Below are positions 40,991-51,900 of a stretch of 64,000 nucleotides of DNA, in pieces. Below the pieces are notes generated by a model, which ran no database searches, had not been told where the DNA came from, and was given only the letters and a program-made list of their open reading frames with translations. Both the position numbers and the translations under genes were made by a program. Position 1 is the stretch's first letter. Every line of letters begins with the position of its first letter. The stretch comes from Ceratopteris richardii (lineage: Eukaryota > Streptophyta > Polypodiopsida > Polypodiales > Pteridaceae): contig CM035423.1 in assembly GCA_020310875.1 (NCBI GenBank), positions 120,312,650 through 120,376,649 of the forward strand, given 5' to 3'.

Positions 40991-43900
40991 ATGGGAGAAA
41001 GCTTGCAAATTGATAAGCTAGATAGGGAGAACTATCCAGCATGGTCCATGAGGATGGAAGCACACCTCATGAGCAAAGACCTTATAGCATTTATTACAGG
41101 AGATGAAGAAAAACCAGAGTTTGCAGATCCAAGTATTCCTACTAGGGAAGAACTTGCAATGTTGAAGACTTGGATGAGAAAGGATGCTCAAGCAAGGAGC
41201 ATCATCTACATGTCTGTAAATGATTATCTTCTACCTCACATCAGAGGTTTGGAAAGTGCTACAGATGTTTGGAATGCCTTGGAAGAGCATTTCCAAAATA
41301 CTACTAAGTCAAGGAAGTCCTCACTATGGGCTGAGTTCACAACATTCAAGAAGAAGAGCTCACAATCAATTTCAGATTATGTGGCAAGGATGAAAGATAT
41401 TGCAGATAGCTTGGGAGCAGTGGATGAAGACATTGAAGAGGAAAAGTTGGTAAGACAAATACTTACAGGTCTAAGAGGAGATGAGAAGTGGAAGCCTTTT
41501 ATATTGTCCATAGAATTGTCACTTGATCACTTTACTCCTGACCTTAATCAATTGCTAGGACACATGCTAACCTTTGAGCAGGATCTTAAAGGAGACAATG
41601 ATAGAAGTACAAGTCAAGCTATGTACTCCAAAGATAAGAAAAAGAATGGCAAGGGAAAGCAATCGAATGATGATGAAGGGAATTCAAATCAAGCTAACTT
41701 CACAAAAGGGAAGACAAATTTCAGAGGTAAAGGAAGAGGAGGTAAGAACAAAGATAATGCTAAAGCTTGTTGGATTTGTGGCAGAACAAACCATTTGGCA
41801 AATGATTGTTGGTATAATAATCAAAGTGGAGGATACAACAATCAGAATTATAGTCAAAGAGGTAGAGGAGGCAGAAACCAAAGAGGCAATTTCAGAGGAA
41901 GAGGTGGTAGGACATCATATGGTAGAGGAGGTGGAAGAAACTTCCAATCTCAGTCCTACAACAATAATTATTACAATTATGCATCAGATCAGAAGGATGA
42001 CATGACTCTTATCTTGAATGCAACTCATGAATCAATGGGAGAAGATCAAAGAGTGTTCTATATTGACTCAGGGTGCAGCAACCATCTGAGTGGGAATCTA
42101 TCCTTGATGACTGATATGGAAGCAAGGGTGAATGGACACACAGTTCAAACAGGTGATAATACCAAACATAAAGTGGAGAGCATTGGATCAGTGAAGACAA
42201 AGAGTGGAAGTACACTTCTGAGTAAGGTACTTTATGTTCCTACTATTCCTAAAAATTTGATAAGTGTAGGGCAAATTGTGGAGAAAGGATATGAGGTAAG
42301 ATTCACAAATGATGGTGTTTATGTACAAGATCCAAATCAGGGATATAGAACCATAATTGCAGGTAAAAAGGAAGGAAGATTGTTCACTCTCAAAGTCCAA
42401 GGTAATGTGGGACATGCATTGTTTACCTATGGAGGTCAAAAGGTATCTGAATTAGACCTATGGCATAAAAGGCTAGGTCATTTCAATGAGAGAGCTATAA
42501 AGGAGATGTCAAAGAATCAGATGGTGCTTGGATTGCCAAACATTGAAGGGCAACATATGGTGTACAAGTGTGAAGCTTGTCAATTAGGTAAAGCACATAA
42601 AAGTTCTTATAACAAATCAGGGTACAAGTATTCAAATATGCTTGAATTGGTTCATACAGATGTATGGGGTCCCTCAAGGGACTATAGCATAAATGGATCC
42701 AGATATTATGTGTTGTTTGTTGATGATGCAACCAGGTGGATTACTTTGTATGTAATCAAGGACAAATCAGAAGTCTTTAAGACATTCAAACATTTCCATG
42801 CTTATGCAGAAAGGATCACAGGACAAAAGCTAAAGAGGTTAAGATCAGATGGAGGGGGAGAGTATTTCTCAAAAGAGTTTGATGATTATTTGTGGAATGC
42901 AGGTATCAAAAGAGAAGTGACTTGCAGGTACTCCCCTCAACAAAATGGAGTAGCAGAAAGGAGGAATAGGACTCTTGTAGAGTTTGCAAGAGCCATGATG
43001 AAGGAAAAGAATTGTCCAAATTACTTATGGGCAGAGGCCATTAACACTGCAACATACCTTGTGAATAGGTTGCCTTGCAAAGCTTTGGATGGAGGAACCC
43101 CTTATGAAGCATGGTGGGGTAAGAAACCTAGTCTTGATCATTGTAAAGTTTTTGGATGTATTGCATATGCTTATGTTCCTTCACAATTAAGACATAAGCT
43201 AGAACCAAAAGCAGAGAAGTATGTGTTTATTGGATATGATGATAGACAGATGGGTTACAGATTGTGGAGTCCATCCACAAAGCAATTTCTTGTTACTAAA
43301 GATGTGACATTTGATGAGCAAAACACATGGTATACAGGATCACTAAATGAGTATACAGGTGTTGAAGAAGTTCAAAGGAAAGGAAAGGCAAAGGTAAAAG
43401 TTTGTGAAGAAATTGTTGATGAAGTTGACTCTAGATGTAGAGTGCAGGATCATGTAGAAGAAGGGCCAAGATTTGATCCAGAATCAAATGAGGCTGAAAC
43501 TTCAAGAAGTGCAGAAATCAGGAGATCTACAAGAGAAAGGAAAGAGCCTATAAGGTATAGTTATGATACATCTTTCCTAACAACAAAAGATTATGCCTAC
43601 ATTGTGAAAACAGAAGAAGATCCAACCACTTATGAAGAAGCCAAAGGTAAACAGAATTGGGAGAAGGCAATGCAAGAAGAGTATGATGCTCTACTTGAAA
43701 ATGAAACTTGGGAGTTAGTACCAAGACCAAAGAATCAGAAGGTCATTGGATGCAAGTGGGTATATAAAACAAAGAGGTTTGCAGATGGTAAGGTGTCTAG
43801 ATATAAGGCTAGACTTGTGGTCAAAGGTTATGCCCAAACTTATGGGGTAGATTATGATGAAACCTTTAGTCCTGTTGCTAAGATGTCTACAATTAGGACA

Positions 43901-45163
43901 TTGATTGCTATTGCTGCTTGCAAAGGATGGAAATTATCACAATTGGATGTGAAGAATGCATTTCTTAATGGTTATATTGCAGATGAAGTATATATGGAGC
44001 AACCAGAAGGCTTCATGGAGTCAATTGGATCAGATTATGTGTGTAAGCTCAAGAGGGCTTTATATGGGTTGAAGCAAGCCCCAAGAGCTTGGAATTACAG
44101 ATTGGTCAAGTTCTTGAATGAATGTGGATTTCAAGCATCAAAGGCAGATAGTAGCTTGCTAGTGAAGGCAAGTGAAAATGGATATATTTACATGTGCATT
44201 TATGTTGATGATATTATTGTTACAGGAACAGATGCTCAAGGAATCAATGAACTCAAGAAGCAAATAGAGAAGGAGTTTAAGATAAGTGACTTGGGAAACT
44301 TATCTTATTTTCTAGGAATGCAGATTGTGTATACTCAACATGGAGTATATGTTTCACAAGAAAGATATTTGAAGAATCTTCTAGCCAAGTTTAACATGGA
44401 AGATTGCAAGACCTCAACTACACCATTGGAGGTAAATCATAAGTTAAGCAGGTATGGAGGTGAAGAGTTCAATGACATGAAGAAATATCAGAGTTTGGTA
44501 GGTAGTCTAATCTATGCTACCTTGACAAGGCCAGATCTATCATATGCAGTAGGTGTGTTGTCACAATTCATGCATTGTCCAAAGAAGACTCATTGGATTG
44601 CAGCCCAAAGGGTACTCAGATATATCAAGGGAACCCTAAGTGAAGGTTTGTATTATGGTTTCACTTCTGACACAAGAATCAAAGTGTTTAGTGATGCAGA
44701 TTGGGCAGGTGACTCAGATGATAGAAGGTCTACCCATGGATATCTATGTTATGTTGGAGACAAGTTAGTGTCTTGGTGTTCAAAGAAGCAGCACACAGTT
44801 GCTTTATCATCCACAGAAGCTGAGTATAAGGGAATGGTAGAAGCTACAAAAGAAGTCATATGGTTGAAGACCTTGATGAAAAGTTTTGAGATTGATCATA
44901 GTACTCCAATAATTTTTGGAGACAATATGAGTTCTTTGTATTTGGCAGCTAACCCTGTTTTTCATGCCAGAACTAAGCATATAGAGATACAGTATCATTT
45001 CTTGAGGGAAAAGGTACTTGATAAAGAGATTGAAGTGATGTACACTCCAACAAAAGAACAAGTGGCAGATATGATGACAAAGAGCTTGGATGGACCTAAG
45101 CTACAGAGATTCAAGGAGATGGCAGGAGTGAAGAAGAATGGAATAATCACAATTAGTGATTGA
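40991..45163 (+). CDS. Copia B gag-pol polyprotein, intact
   Basis: 1390 codons from the ATG at 40991 (MGESLQIDKLDREN), the start shared with A, D and E; the frame stays open 29 codons further upstream, but that lies in the leader. By residue: gag UBN2 (1-220); Gly/Arg-rich gag tail around knuckle CWICGRTNHLANDC (260-273); protease YIDSGCSNH (D at 359); integrase zinc region LWHKRLGH and CEACQLGK (about 490-535); core VHTDVWGPS (556), RLRSDGGGEY (619), QQNGVAERRNRT (about 657); RT KWVYKTKRFADG (920), AFLNGYI, YGLKQAPRAW, IYVDDIIV (1071); RNase H FSDADWAGD (about 1234), LSSTEAEYKG, HARTKHIEI. All catalytic residues seem present. With near-identical LTRs this is the best candidate for a recently active element here. 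Confidence 0.97.
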   Translation: MGESLQIDKLDRENYPAWSMRMEAHLMSKDLIAFITGDEEKPEFADPSIPTREELAMLKTWMRKDAQARSIIYMSVNDYLLPHIRGLESATDVWNALEEHFQNTTKSRKSSLWAEFTTFKKKSSQSISDYVARMKDIADSLGAVDEDIEEEKLVRQILTGLRGDEKWKPFILSIELSLDHFTPDLNQLLGHMLTFEQDLKGDNDRSTSQAMYSKDKKKNGKGKQSNDDEGNSNQANFTKGKTNFRGKGRGGKNKDNAKACWICGRTNHLANDCWYNNQSGGYNNQNYSQRGRGGRNQRGNFRGRGGRTSYGRGGGRNFQSQSYNNNYYNYASDQKDDMTLILNATHESMGEDQRVFYIDSGCSNHLSGNLSLMTDMEARVNGHTVQTGDNTKHKVESIGSVKTKSGSTLLSKVLYVPTIPKNLISVGQIVEKGYEVRFTNDGVYVQDPNQGYRTIIAGKKEGRLFTLKVQGNVGHALFTYGGQKVSELDLWHKRLGHFNERAIKEMSKNQMVLGLPNIEGQHMVYKCEACQLGKAHKSSYNKSGYKYSNMLELVHTDVWGPSRDYSINGSRYYVLFVDDATRWITLYVIKDKSEVFKTFKHFHAYAERITGQKLKRLRSDGGGEYFSKEFDDYLWNAGIKREVTCRYSPQQNGVAERRNRTLVEFARAMMKEKNCPNYLWAEAINTATYLVNRLPCKALDGGTPYEAWWGKKPSLDHCKVFGCIAYAYVPSQLRHKLEPKAEKYVFIGYDDRQMGYRLWSPSTKQFLVTKDVTFDEQNTWYTGSLNEYTGVEEVQRKGKAKVKVCEEIVDEVDSRCRVQDHVEEGPRFDPESNEAETSRSAEIRRSTRERKEPIRYSYDTSFLTTKDYAYIVKTEEDPTTYEEAKGKQNWEKAMQEEYDALLENETWELVPRPKNQKVIGCKWVYKTKRFADGKVSRYKARLVVKGYAQTYGVDYDETFSPVAKMSTIRTLIAIAACKGWKLSQLDVKNAFLNGYIADEVYMEQPEGFMESIGSDYVCKLKRALYGLKQAPRAWNYRLVKFLNECGFQASKADSSLLVKASENGYIYMCIYVDDIIVTGTDAQGINELKKQIEKEFKISDLGNLSYFLGMQIVYTQHGVYVSQERYLKNLLAKFNMEDCKTSTTPLEVNHKLSRYGGEEFNDMKKYQSLVGSLIYATLTRPDLSYAVGVLSQFMHCPKKTHWIAAQRVLRYIKGTLSEGLYYGFTSDTRIKVFSDADWAGDSDDRRSTHGYLCYVGDKLVSWCSKKQHTVALSSTEAEYKGMVEATKEVIWLKTLMKSFEIDHSTPIIFGDNMSSLYLAANPVFHARTKHIEIQYHFLREKVLDKEIEVMYTPTKEQVADMMTKSLDGPKLQRFKEMAGVKKNGIITISD

Positions 45164-45171
45164 GGGGGAGC
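45160..45171 (+). other. Copia B polypurine tract
   Basis: TGAGGGGGAGC directly before the 3' LTR and overlapping the stop codon. The same motif precedes the LTRs of C and D. Confidence 0.85.
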
Positions 45172-46200
45172 TGTTGGAGCAAACCAATCACAAATTGGTG
45201 ATTATACAGATCTTGGAGAATGCTTATGGTCAGAATGAAGCAAAGGAAGACATTTGAAAAAAAAAATGAAGAAGAAGTCAGAATGTTGTCTTGTACACAT
45301 ATGTACATATAAGTGAAGAATCTTGTAAGCTACCATAGTTAAATCCTTAGGATGATAAGGAGTAGAGTCATAGACGCGAGATGAGTCCAAAGTCATGTAT
45401 ATATAAGATAATTATGACAAGAAATGTATGAGAGAAAGTAATAGAGTCATTTTGTAGATGACAATTTTGAGGAAGATGTGTAGAGAGTTTTTTCCCAGAA
45501 AATGGCGACGGGTTTTTCTCTGAGTGCTCTCTGTCTGATCATGTGGATCAGAAATCCTTTTGTACACATCTAATTGAGAAGCTAATGAAGCTATGTCTAG
45601 AGTTTCAGAATCTAATTCCTCTCCTACTGTGAGAATGATCATTAGGAACATTCATATGTAGAGTGTGAGAACTGAAGCCAAAAGTAGCGCACTTTTCCGT
45701 CTCAGTATTTTGATCAGATCTGAGTGTATACTGTAAAGTTTTTGATGAGTGAGCACTTAAAATTTAAGTTAGAAGATGAGGAAGGTATGGCTAAAAGCAT
45801 TTAGCAAAACGGGTTCCAGATTGGGAGAAATCAAGTTAAGAAGTTGACTATGTCGAAGGCGCAACTTCTGAGAGTCATTTTCTGACATGTATTTGATCTT
45901 AATGATCAAATTAAACTTTTGGTGATTAGTTTTTGAGAACTAATGGCTAGTATGATTGCGCAAAGGTATTGCTAATACTTGTGCATCATTTACTTGAAAA
46001 AATTTGAAGATTTGTGCAGGTAAAGAAGTTGATATCTGAAGCAGACTTTCTGAAATTGACACTTCTTCACTCAGAGAAGTGTTGCTTGAAGTTTTGGTAA
46101 AAAAGGAACATTGTTTGTGTAAAGTTTGGTTTATAGCTGACATAGAAGTGTTCTTAAGTCAGTGTAGATCAAACCTTTGGAGATTAAAAGGTCTCCAACA
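45172..46200 (+). repeat. Copia B 3' LTR (1029 bp)
   Basis: Same length as the 5' LTR with one difference seen; followed by TSD copy ACAAA (46201-46205), after which the LINE reading frame resumes. Confidence 0.96.
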
Positions 46201-47354
46201 ACAAACTGGCAGCCAAATGGATGATTAGAGCTTGGTGCAATAGGGAGGCCTCGTGGGCTAAGCTGATCTTCAGAAACAAGAATGAGTTGGCCCTCACGGG
46301 GTTCCCGAACTGGAAGAATCTTGACATCATGACCCTGCTTTTCTCCCCGATCCCCGTCTTCCCGAAAGGATCCAATCTCGTGTGCTCCCTTTGGAAGGGC
46401 TGGAATAAAGTCAAAAGCTTCACAAGAATTAGTGAGGACTGGAAGTGGGCGGCCGGAATAAGACAAAACGACTCTATCTGGTTTCCGATACATGGCATCC
46501 GGAGTGTGGAGTCATGGAACATTCAAAATGCCAAGAAGCTATGGAACAAAGGATTCAAAAAATGGAAACACCTCTGGAAACATGACACCAACAACTGGAT
46601 CAACTTCGAGGATATTGACCCTCACATAAACATCTCATACGAAGAATGGAACACTTTGCAAAGCAGATGCCTCGCTTGGGATCGTCACAAGACGCGCCTT
46701 CTCATGGGACATGACACACCAAACTCGCTTGGTCTCAAATGGCACAACGGAAATAGCCTACTCAAAATCCCGAACATCAAAGAAACGGCTGACCTCCAGA
46801 TCAGCCTCAACAAGAAGTGGTGCCTGTCTTGGACGCGGCTTCGGTGGGACATGAAATTCATGAGTATCTGGCACCCCCTTATTGAGATTAAGAAGTCTGT
46901 CCTCTTATGGCAAATTCTTCATCGAGGAATTTGGACCAACCTTAAGGCTAGAAAACTTGGTGGGATCCCTCCTTGGTGCAAACGCTGCCACCGTGCTATC
47001 GAAGATGTCCCACACATCTTCCTTACTTGCCCCAACTCCTACAGAATCTGGCAGACGGTTGGAATGAAAATCAGACTTCAAAAACAGCTTAGTTGGAAAC
47101 AAGTCCTTTTGGGAGAAGCGATCGGCTGCTCTGCGACACTCTGGAACGCCATCAGAGGGGAAGTTCTGTGGAAAATTTGGCGGGAGAGGTGTGCTCTCAA
47201 CTTCGGCGATCCCCCCAGGGAGTGGTCGATTGAGAAATCACTATTCCTCCTGGGCAAAAGGATCGTTAACAGTAAGAAGTCCCCCCCCCTTCAGACACCA
47301 TCAAGTTCTCCTTTTGATCAACAACAAGCTCAAACCCAAGTGGGCCCCGCATGA
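46201..47354 (+). pseudogene. LINE ORF2, C-terminal part after the Copia B insertion
   Basis: Continues ORF2 in phase from 46206 after the duplicated ACAAA. It contains the post-RT region (KLIFRNKNELALTG, FWLPIHG-like text) and the terminal zinc-binding domain CKRCHRAIEDVPHIFLTC (zf-RVT of plant LINEs), stopping at 47352-47354. Its removal from the RT part by 6.5 kb makes the gene non-functional. Confidence 0.9.
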
Positions 47355-47537
47355 GGGCGATGAGAGGGTGATTAACCTTCTCTGTAATGCAACCTAGGAT
47401 TCAATCAAGTTTCCCCTGCTTTGTGGGATTTGGGGGGTCCCATGGGCACTAGTCCCCTTCTATTGTATCTTTGTTTCTTAATTTAATTCAAGTCCGGGAG
47501 AGTAGGCTATTGCCGAACTTCCTTTATATTAAAAAAA
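47355..47537 (+). other. LINE 3' UTR and poly(A) end
   Basis: A short UTR (GGGGGGTCCCATGGG, then CTATTGCCGAACTTCC) ending in an A-run at 47531-47539, followed by the TSD copy AAGTTTTGGGTTGAT (47538-47552). A poly(A) tail plus TSD are hallmarks of target-primed reverse transcription. Confidence 0.9.
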
Positions 47538-47552
47538 AAGTTTTGGGTTGAT

Positions 47553-47787
47553 GGAAAATATCTTGATGATAAAATATGTATAGATCGACGATTGGAAGTG
47601 TAAAATATGTAACATTTATAAGACCAAACTTGCGTTTGTAGTTGAAGTACGTTTTTTTATGCATAAACCATGTAAAGTTCACTTTCGGATGCAACACACT
47701 AATAATTTTGAGATATGTAGTTCAACCAAGTATCCATTATGAATACATAGACGTGGATTGGGTACCAAACTTTCATATATAAAAAAT
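47553..47787 (+). pseudogene. Ancient Copia remnant, segment 2
   Basis: Continuation of segment 1 past the LINE TSD; near its end YEYIDVDWVPNF resembles the Copia RNase H motif Y.DADWA. It is heavily decayed with many stops. Interrupted by Copia C after AAAAT (47783-47787). Confidence 0.5.
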
Positions 47788-48885
47788 TGTTGGATGTGAT
47801 GGCTGGGTACAATCAGAAGATCACGTTGGTGCTGCTAGACCTGCTTCACACCTGCCCTCTTTTCTTTTCAGATATGGTTAGGAGACTCCTTGAGCTTCCA
47901 AATGACACCAAGAAACTATATATGTGCTTTACAAAATGATTGAGTAATGACCAAATCAAAACAGATGATTTTGAACCTTCACAACTCCAAAAACTTTCTA
48001 TTCCTGTATTGATACCTGCTCAGTCCTAAGCTCAGTGTGACCAGCACACTTGCAATTGGTTTAATTCCTTTTTGGAGTATTAAATTAACTTAGCAAGCTA
48101 CCATTAGCAAGTTAAATCACTCCAAATAACAAACTATACACTGAGCATGATCTTTAGCAACATCAGAGACACCCCCGACTCTTTAGGAACAACACAGAAA
48201 TATACCAGTGACTGCTTCGACTGCGATTTCTCCCAATTGGCTGAATAGAATGACTTGAAATTTTTTAGTGTTGTAGAATACTTTGAGCTGGTTCCAATGA
48301 GCCCTGGATCATCCAATTTGGTTCAGTAGATCTTGAGATATGCCCTGTTGAAGTTGACAGACTTGGAGGTAGTCACTCAGAGAAAACAGTGATAATGAAT
48401 ATGAGTATATGTATTGAATCTATCAAATGTACATTCCCATTGGCATGTATACTGATGCCCAATGGTACTCAGAGGTGTAGGCTAATGAGTAGCTCTCACA
48501 CACTCAGTGATTTTGCTTGGAATTGCCTCGGGGAGCGAGCATATTACCCGCGACTTTTACATAGCTCTTTTATAGGAATCTTGAACAAATTTGAATTTGA
48601 ATTCAAATTAAAGTTCCCTTGATTCTCTCCACTAGACTTAGGGAGATATTCCCTCAACTAGATCATCTACTTTTTCCACGACTCTAGTCTAGTAGGTGTG
48701 ATTACATAATTGATTAAGTCATATTGACTTTTACATTGGGTAAAGAGTAACAATCAATTAAGTATCTGTTTCTATGGTTCAAATGTATCCTTCATGGGTT
48801 CAAACTTTATCTTTCCAAGGTTCCAATTGTCCAAGCTTTATGTTGAGTCTTCAAAGCCAAGTGTTAAGGCTTGTTTGCACCAACA
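47788..48885 (-). repeat. Copia C 3' LTR (1098 bp, minus orientation)
   Basis: Plus-strand ends TGTTGGATGTG and TTGCACCAACA. The TSD AAAAT at 47783-47787 matches 54283-54287. Four differences from the other LTR (about 0.4%). Confidence 0.94.
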
Positions 48886-48899
48886 GCTCCCCCTCAAGC
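48886..48899 (-). other. Copia C polypurine tract
   Basis: On the minus strand CTTGAGGGGGAGC directly precedes the LTR start, the same motif as in Copia B and D. Confidence 0.85.
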
Positions 48900-48924
48900 C
48901 AAACACTTGCTTGAGTCTTCATCT

Positions 48925-51900
48925 TTAGTCTTCAATGATATCCTGCAATCCTATCATGGATTTAAACCTGCATAGCTTGCCTCCATCCAAAGATTTTGTA
49001 AGCAAATCTGCACATTGAATATTAGTGGACACATATGATAATTGGATTTCCTTGCTAAGTAATTTCTCCCTTACATAGTGGTAATGCACCTCTATGTGTT
49101 TTGTCCTAGCATGATACACAGGATTAGCTGCTAGGTGAAGTGAACTTGTGTTATCACCAAATATGATAGGTGGCCTTGTGTATAGGCCCAATTCTGAATA
49201 GAGTAACTTCAACCATATTGCTTCTTGAGTGGCATTAGCTAGCCCTCTGTATTCTGCCTCAGTAGATGATAGAGCCACTGTGGGTTGTTTCTTGGATGAC
49301 CAAGAAATTGGTTTATCACCTGCAAAGCATATGTAACCAGATGTACTCCTCCTGTCATCCTTGCAACCTGCCCAATCTGCATCTGAGTATACCTTGATGT
49401 CAATGTCTGATGAATATGGATAATACAAACCATGATTTTGTGTTCCCTTTAGGTACTTTACTATCTTCTTGGCTGCCTCCAAATGTGGTACTCTTGGCTT
49501 ATGCATAAATTGGCTAAGTACACTAACACCATATGATATATCAATCCTGGTTAAGGTAGCATAATTAAGACTACCTACCAAACTTTGGTACCCTGTAATA
49601 TCCTTGAGTTCTTCTCCTTCATGTGCACTGAGTTTGTGGTTGACCTCCATAGGAATGTTTGAGACTTTAGCTTCCTGCAAATTAAACTTCTTGACCATGT
49701 CCTGAATGTACTTCTTCTGAGTAATGAATATACCTGAATTTGTGTAGACCAATTCAAGCCCTAGGAAGTACTTCAATAATCCAAGATCATTGATCTTGAA
49801 TTCCTTCATCATTTGACCTTTGATGTGTCTAATTCCTTGAACATCATTTCCTGTAATAATGATGTCATCAACATAGACACACAAGTATATTACCTCTGAA
49901 TTGTTCTTCTTTATAAACAATGAAGTATCTGCTTTACTCATCACAAATCCTTGATCCAAGAGATAGGTAGTCAACCTATAGTTCCATGCTCTAGGTGCCT
50001 GCTTCAATCCATACAGAGCTTTCTTCAATTTGCAAACATGATTTACCTTATTGGGATCCTCATAGCCAGGTGGTTGTGACATGTAGACCTCTTCAGATAT
50101 CCATCCATTCAAGAATGCATTCTTTACATCCAATTGGTACATGTTCCAATTCTTGGATGCAGCTACACTCACCATGATTCTGATAGTTGGCATCTTGGCT
50201 ACAGGAGAAAATGTCTCCTCATAATCAATGCCTTGGGTTTGTGCAAAACCCTTGGCTACCAACCTAGCTTTGTACCTATTTATTGTACCATCTGAGTTCC
50301 TCTTGAGTTTGTAGATCCATCTGGATCCTATAACCTTCATGGAGTCCTTCTTGGGTACCAAGTCCCAAGTATCACTCTCCTTGAGAGCCTCCATTTCTTC
50401 ATCCATTGCTTCCTTCCATTCTGGTTTAGTAATAGCTTCCTCAAATGTACCTGGTTCTTCATTTAAGATATCCTTTGCAAGATATACAGAGTGCTTGGTT
50501 ACAAGTGAAGTATCATACCCATACCTAATTGGTTTCTTCTTTTCTCTTTGAGATCTCCTCATAGCTTGAGTTGAGGATTCTGGATTGTCTTCAAGTTGCT
50601 TCATCTTCATCTTCCCTTTGGATTTCCAAGCTTTGAATTCTTCAATGTTGATGGTGTCTTCATCATCTGAGCTTGTGTCCTCATTCTGAGTTGGTTCTTG
50701 CCTGACAAGCTTTGGAAAGTCTTCTTCCATGTCATAAGGTAGGCTAACTTTCCTGCACTCATTATCATACCATGAATCATTTTCATCAAAGATTACATCT
50801 CTGCTTACCTTGAAGCCTTTGTTTGAGGGGTTATAGAACCTGTATCCTTTCTGATTCAAATCATAACCAATAAAGATACACTTTTCAGCCTTAGGGTCTA
50901 GCTTTCCCCTTACCTGTGAGGGAATATGCACATATGCAACACACCCAAAGATCTTGCAATGATCTAGAGATGGTCTCTTACCATGCCAAGCCTCATAGGG
51001 TGTCATTCCATCAAGTGTCTTTGATGGCAACCTGTTGATTAAGTATGTGGCAGTAGATACACTCTCTGCCCAAAGATAATTTGGTAATTTTTTCTCATTA
51101 AGCATAGACCTAGCTGTCTCCACAATGAGTCTATTCCTCCTTTCTGCTACCCCATTTTGTTCAGGTGAGTACCTTGTGGTAATCTCCCTCTTGATGCCTC
51201 TTTCCTGCAAGAACTCTTCAAAATCATTGGAGAAGTATTCTCCACCACCATCTGACCTTAGCCTCTTCAAATGTCTACCTGTTTGATTCTCAACTAATGC
51301 AAGATATCTTTTGAAACAATTAAATACTTCATCTTTATGTTTCATGAAGTACAAGACAGTCCATCTGCTATAATCATCTATAAAAGATACATAGTACCTT
51401 GATCCAGATATGGATGGCTCCTTGCTTGGTCCCCAAACATCTGTATGCACCAATTCCAAATAGTCTTCATGCATAAATCCTTTCTTGGTGTATGGCAATC
51501 TGTGTGACTTACCAAACTGACAAGCCCCACACTTGTATATCATGTGTTGCTTGGATACATTAGGTATCCCAAGCACACATTGATCTCTACTCATTTGCTT
51601 TATGGTCCTCTCTCCAATATGACCTAATCTCTTGTGCCACATCTCCAATTCTGATAGGGTTTGGTCCTTGTAGTTGTATAATGCAATGTTCTTAGTATCC
51701 TCAAGTTCAAAAGTAAATAGTCTACCTGATTTCTCTCCCTTGGCTATCCTTCTGAATCCATGTCTTGGATCCTCCACATATGCACCATGTTGAGTGAACC
51801 TGACTTGCAGACCTTTTTCAACAATCTGACCTACACTCATCAGATTCTTGGTGATTGTTGGGACATACAATACTCTGCTTAGCAAATTCTGATTACCATC

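Noticed and set aside
41574..42005. 143-codon ORF (and its twin at 61740-62171)
   Set aside because: Alternative frame of the Gly/Arg-rich gag region in Copia B and E; conserved only because the elements are nearly identical.
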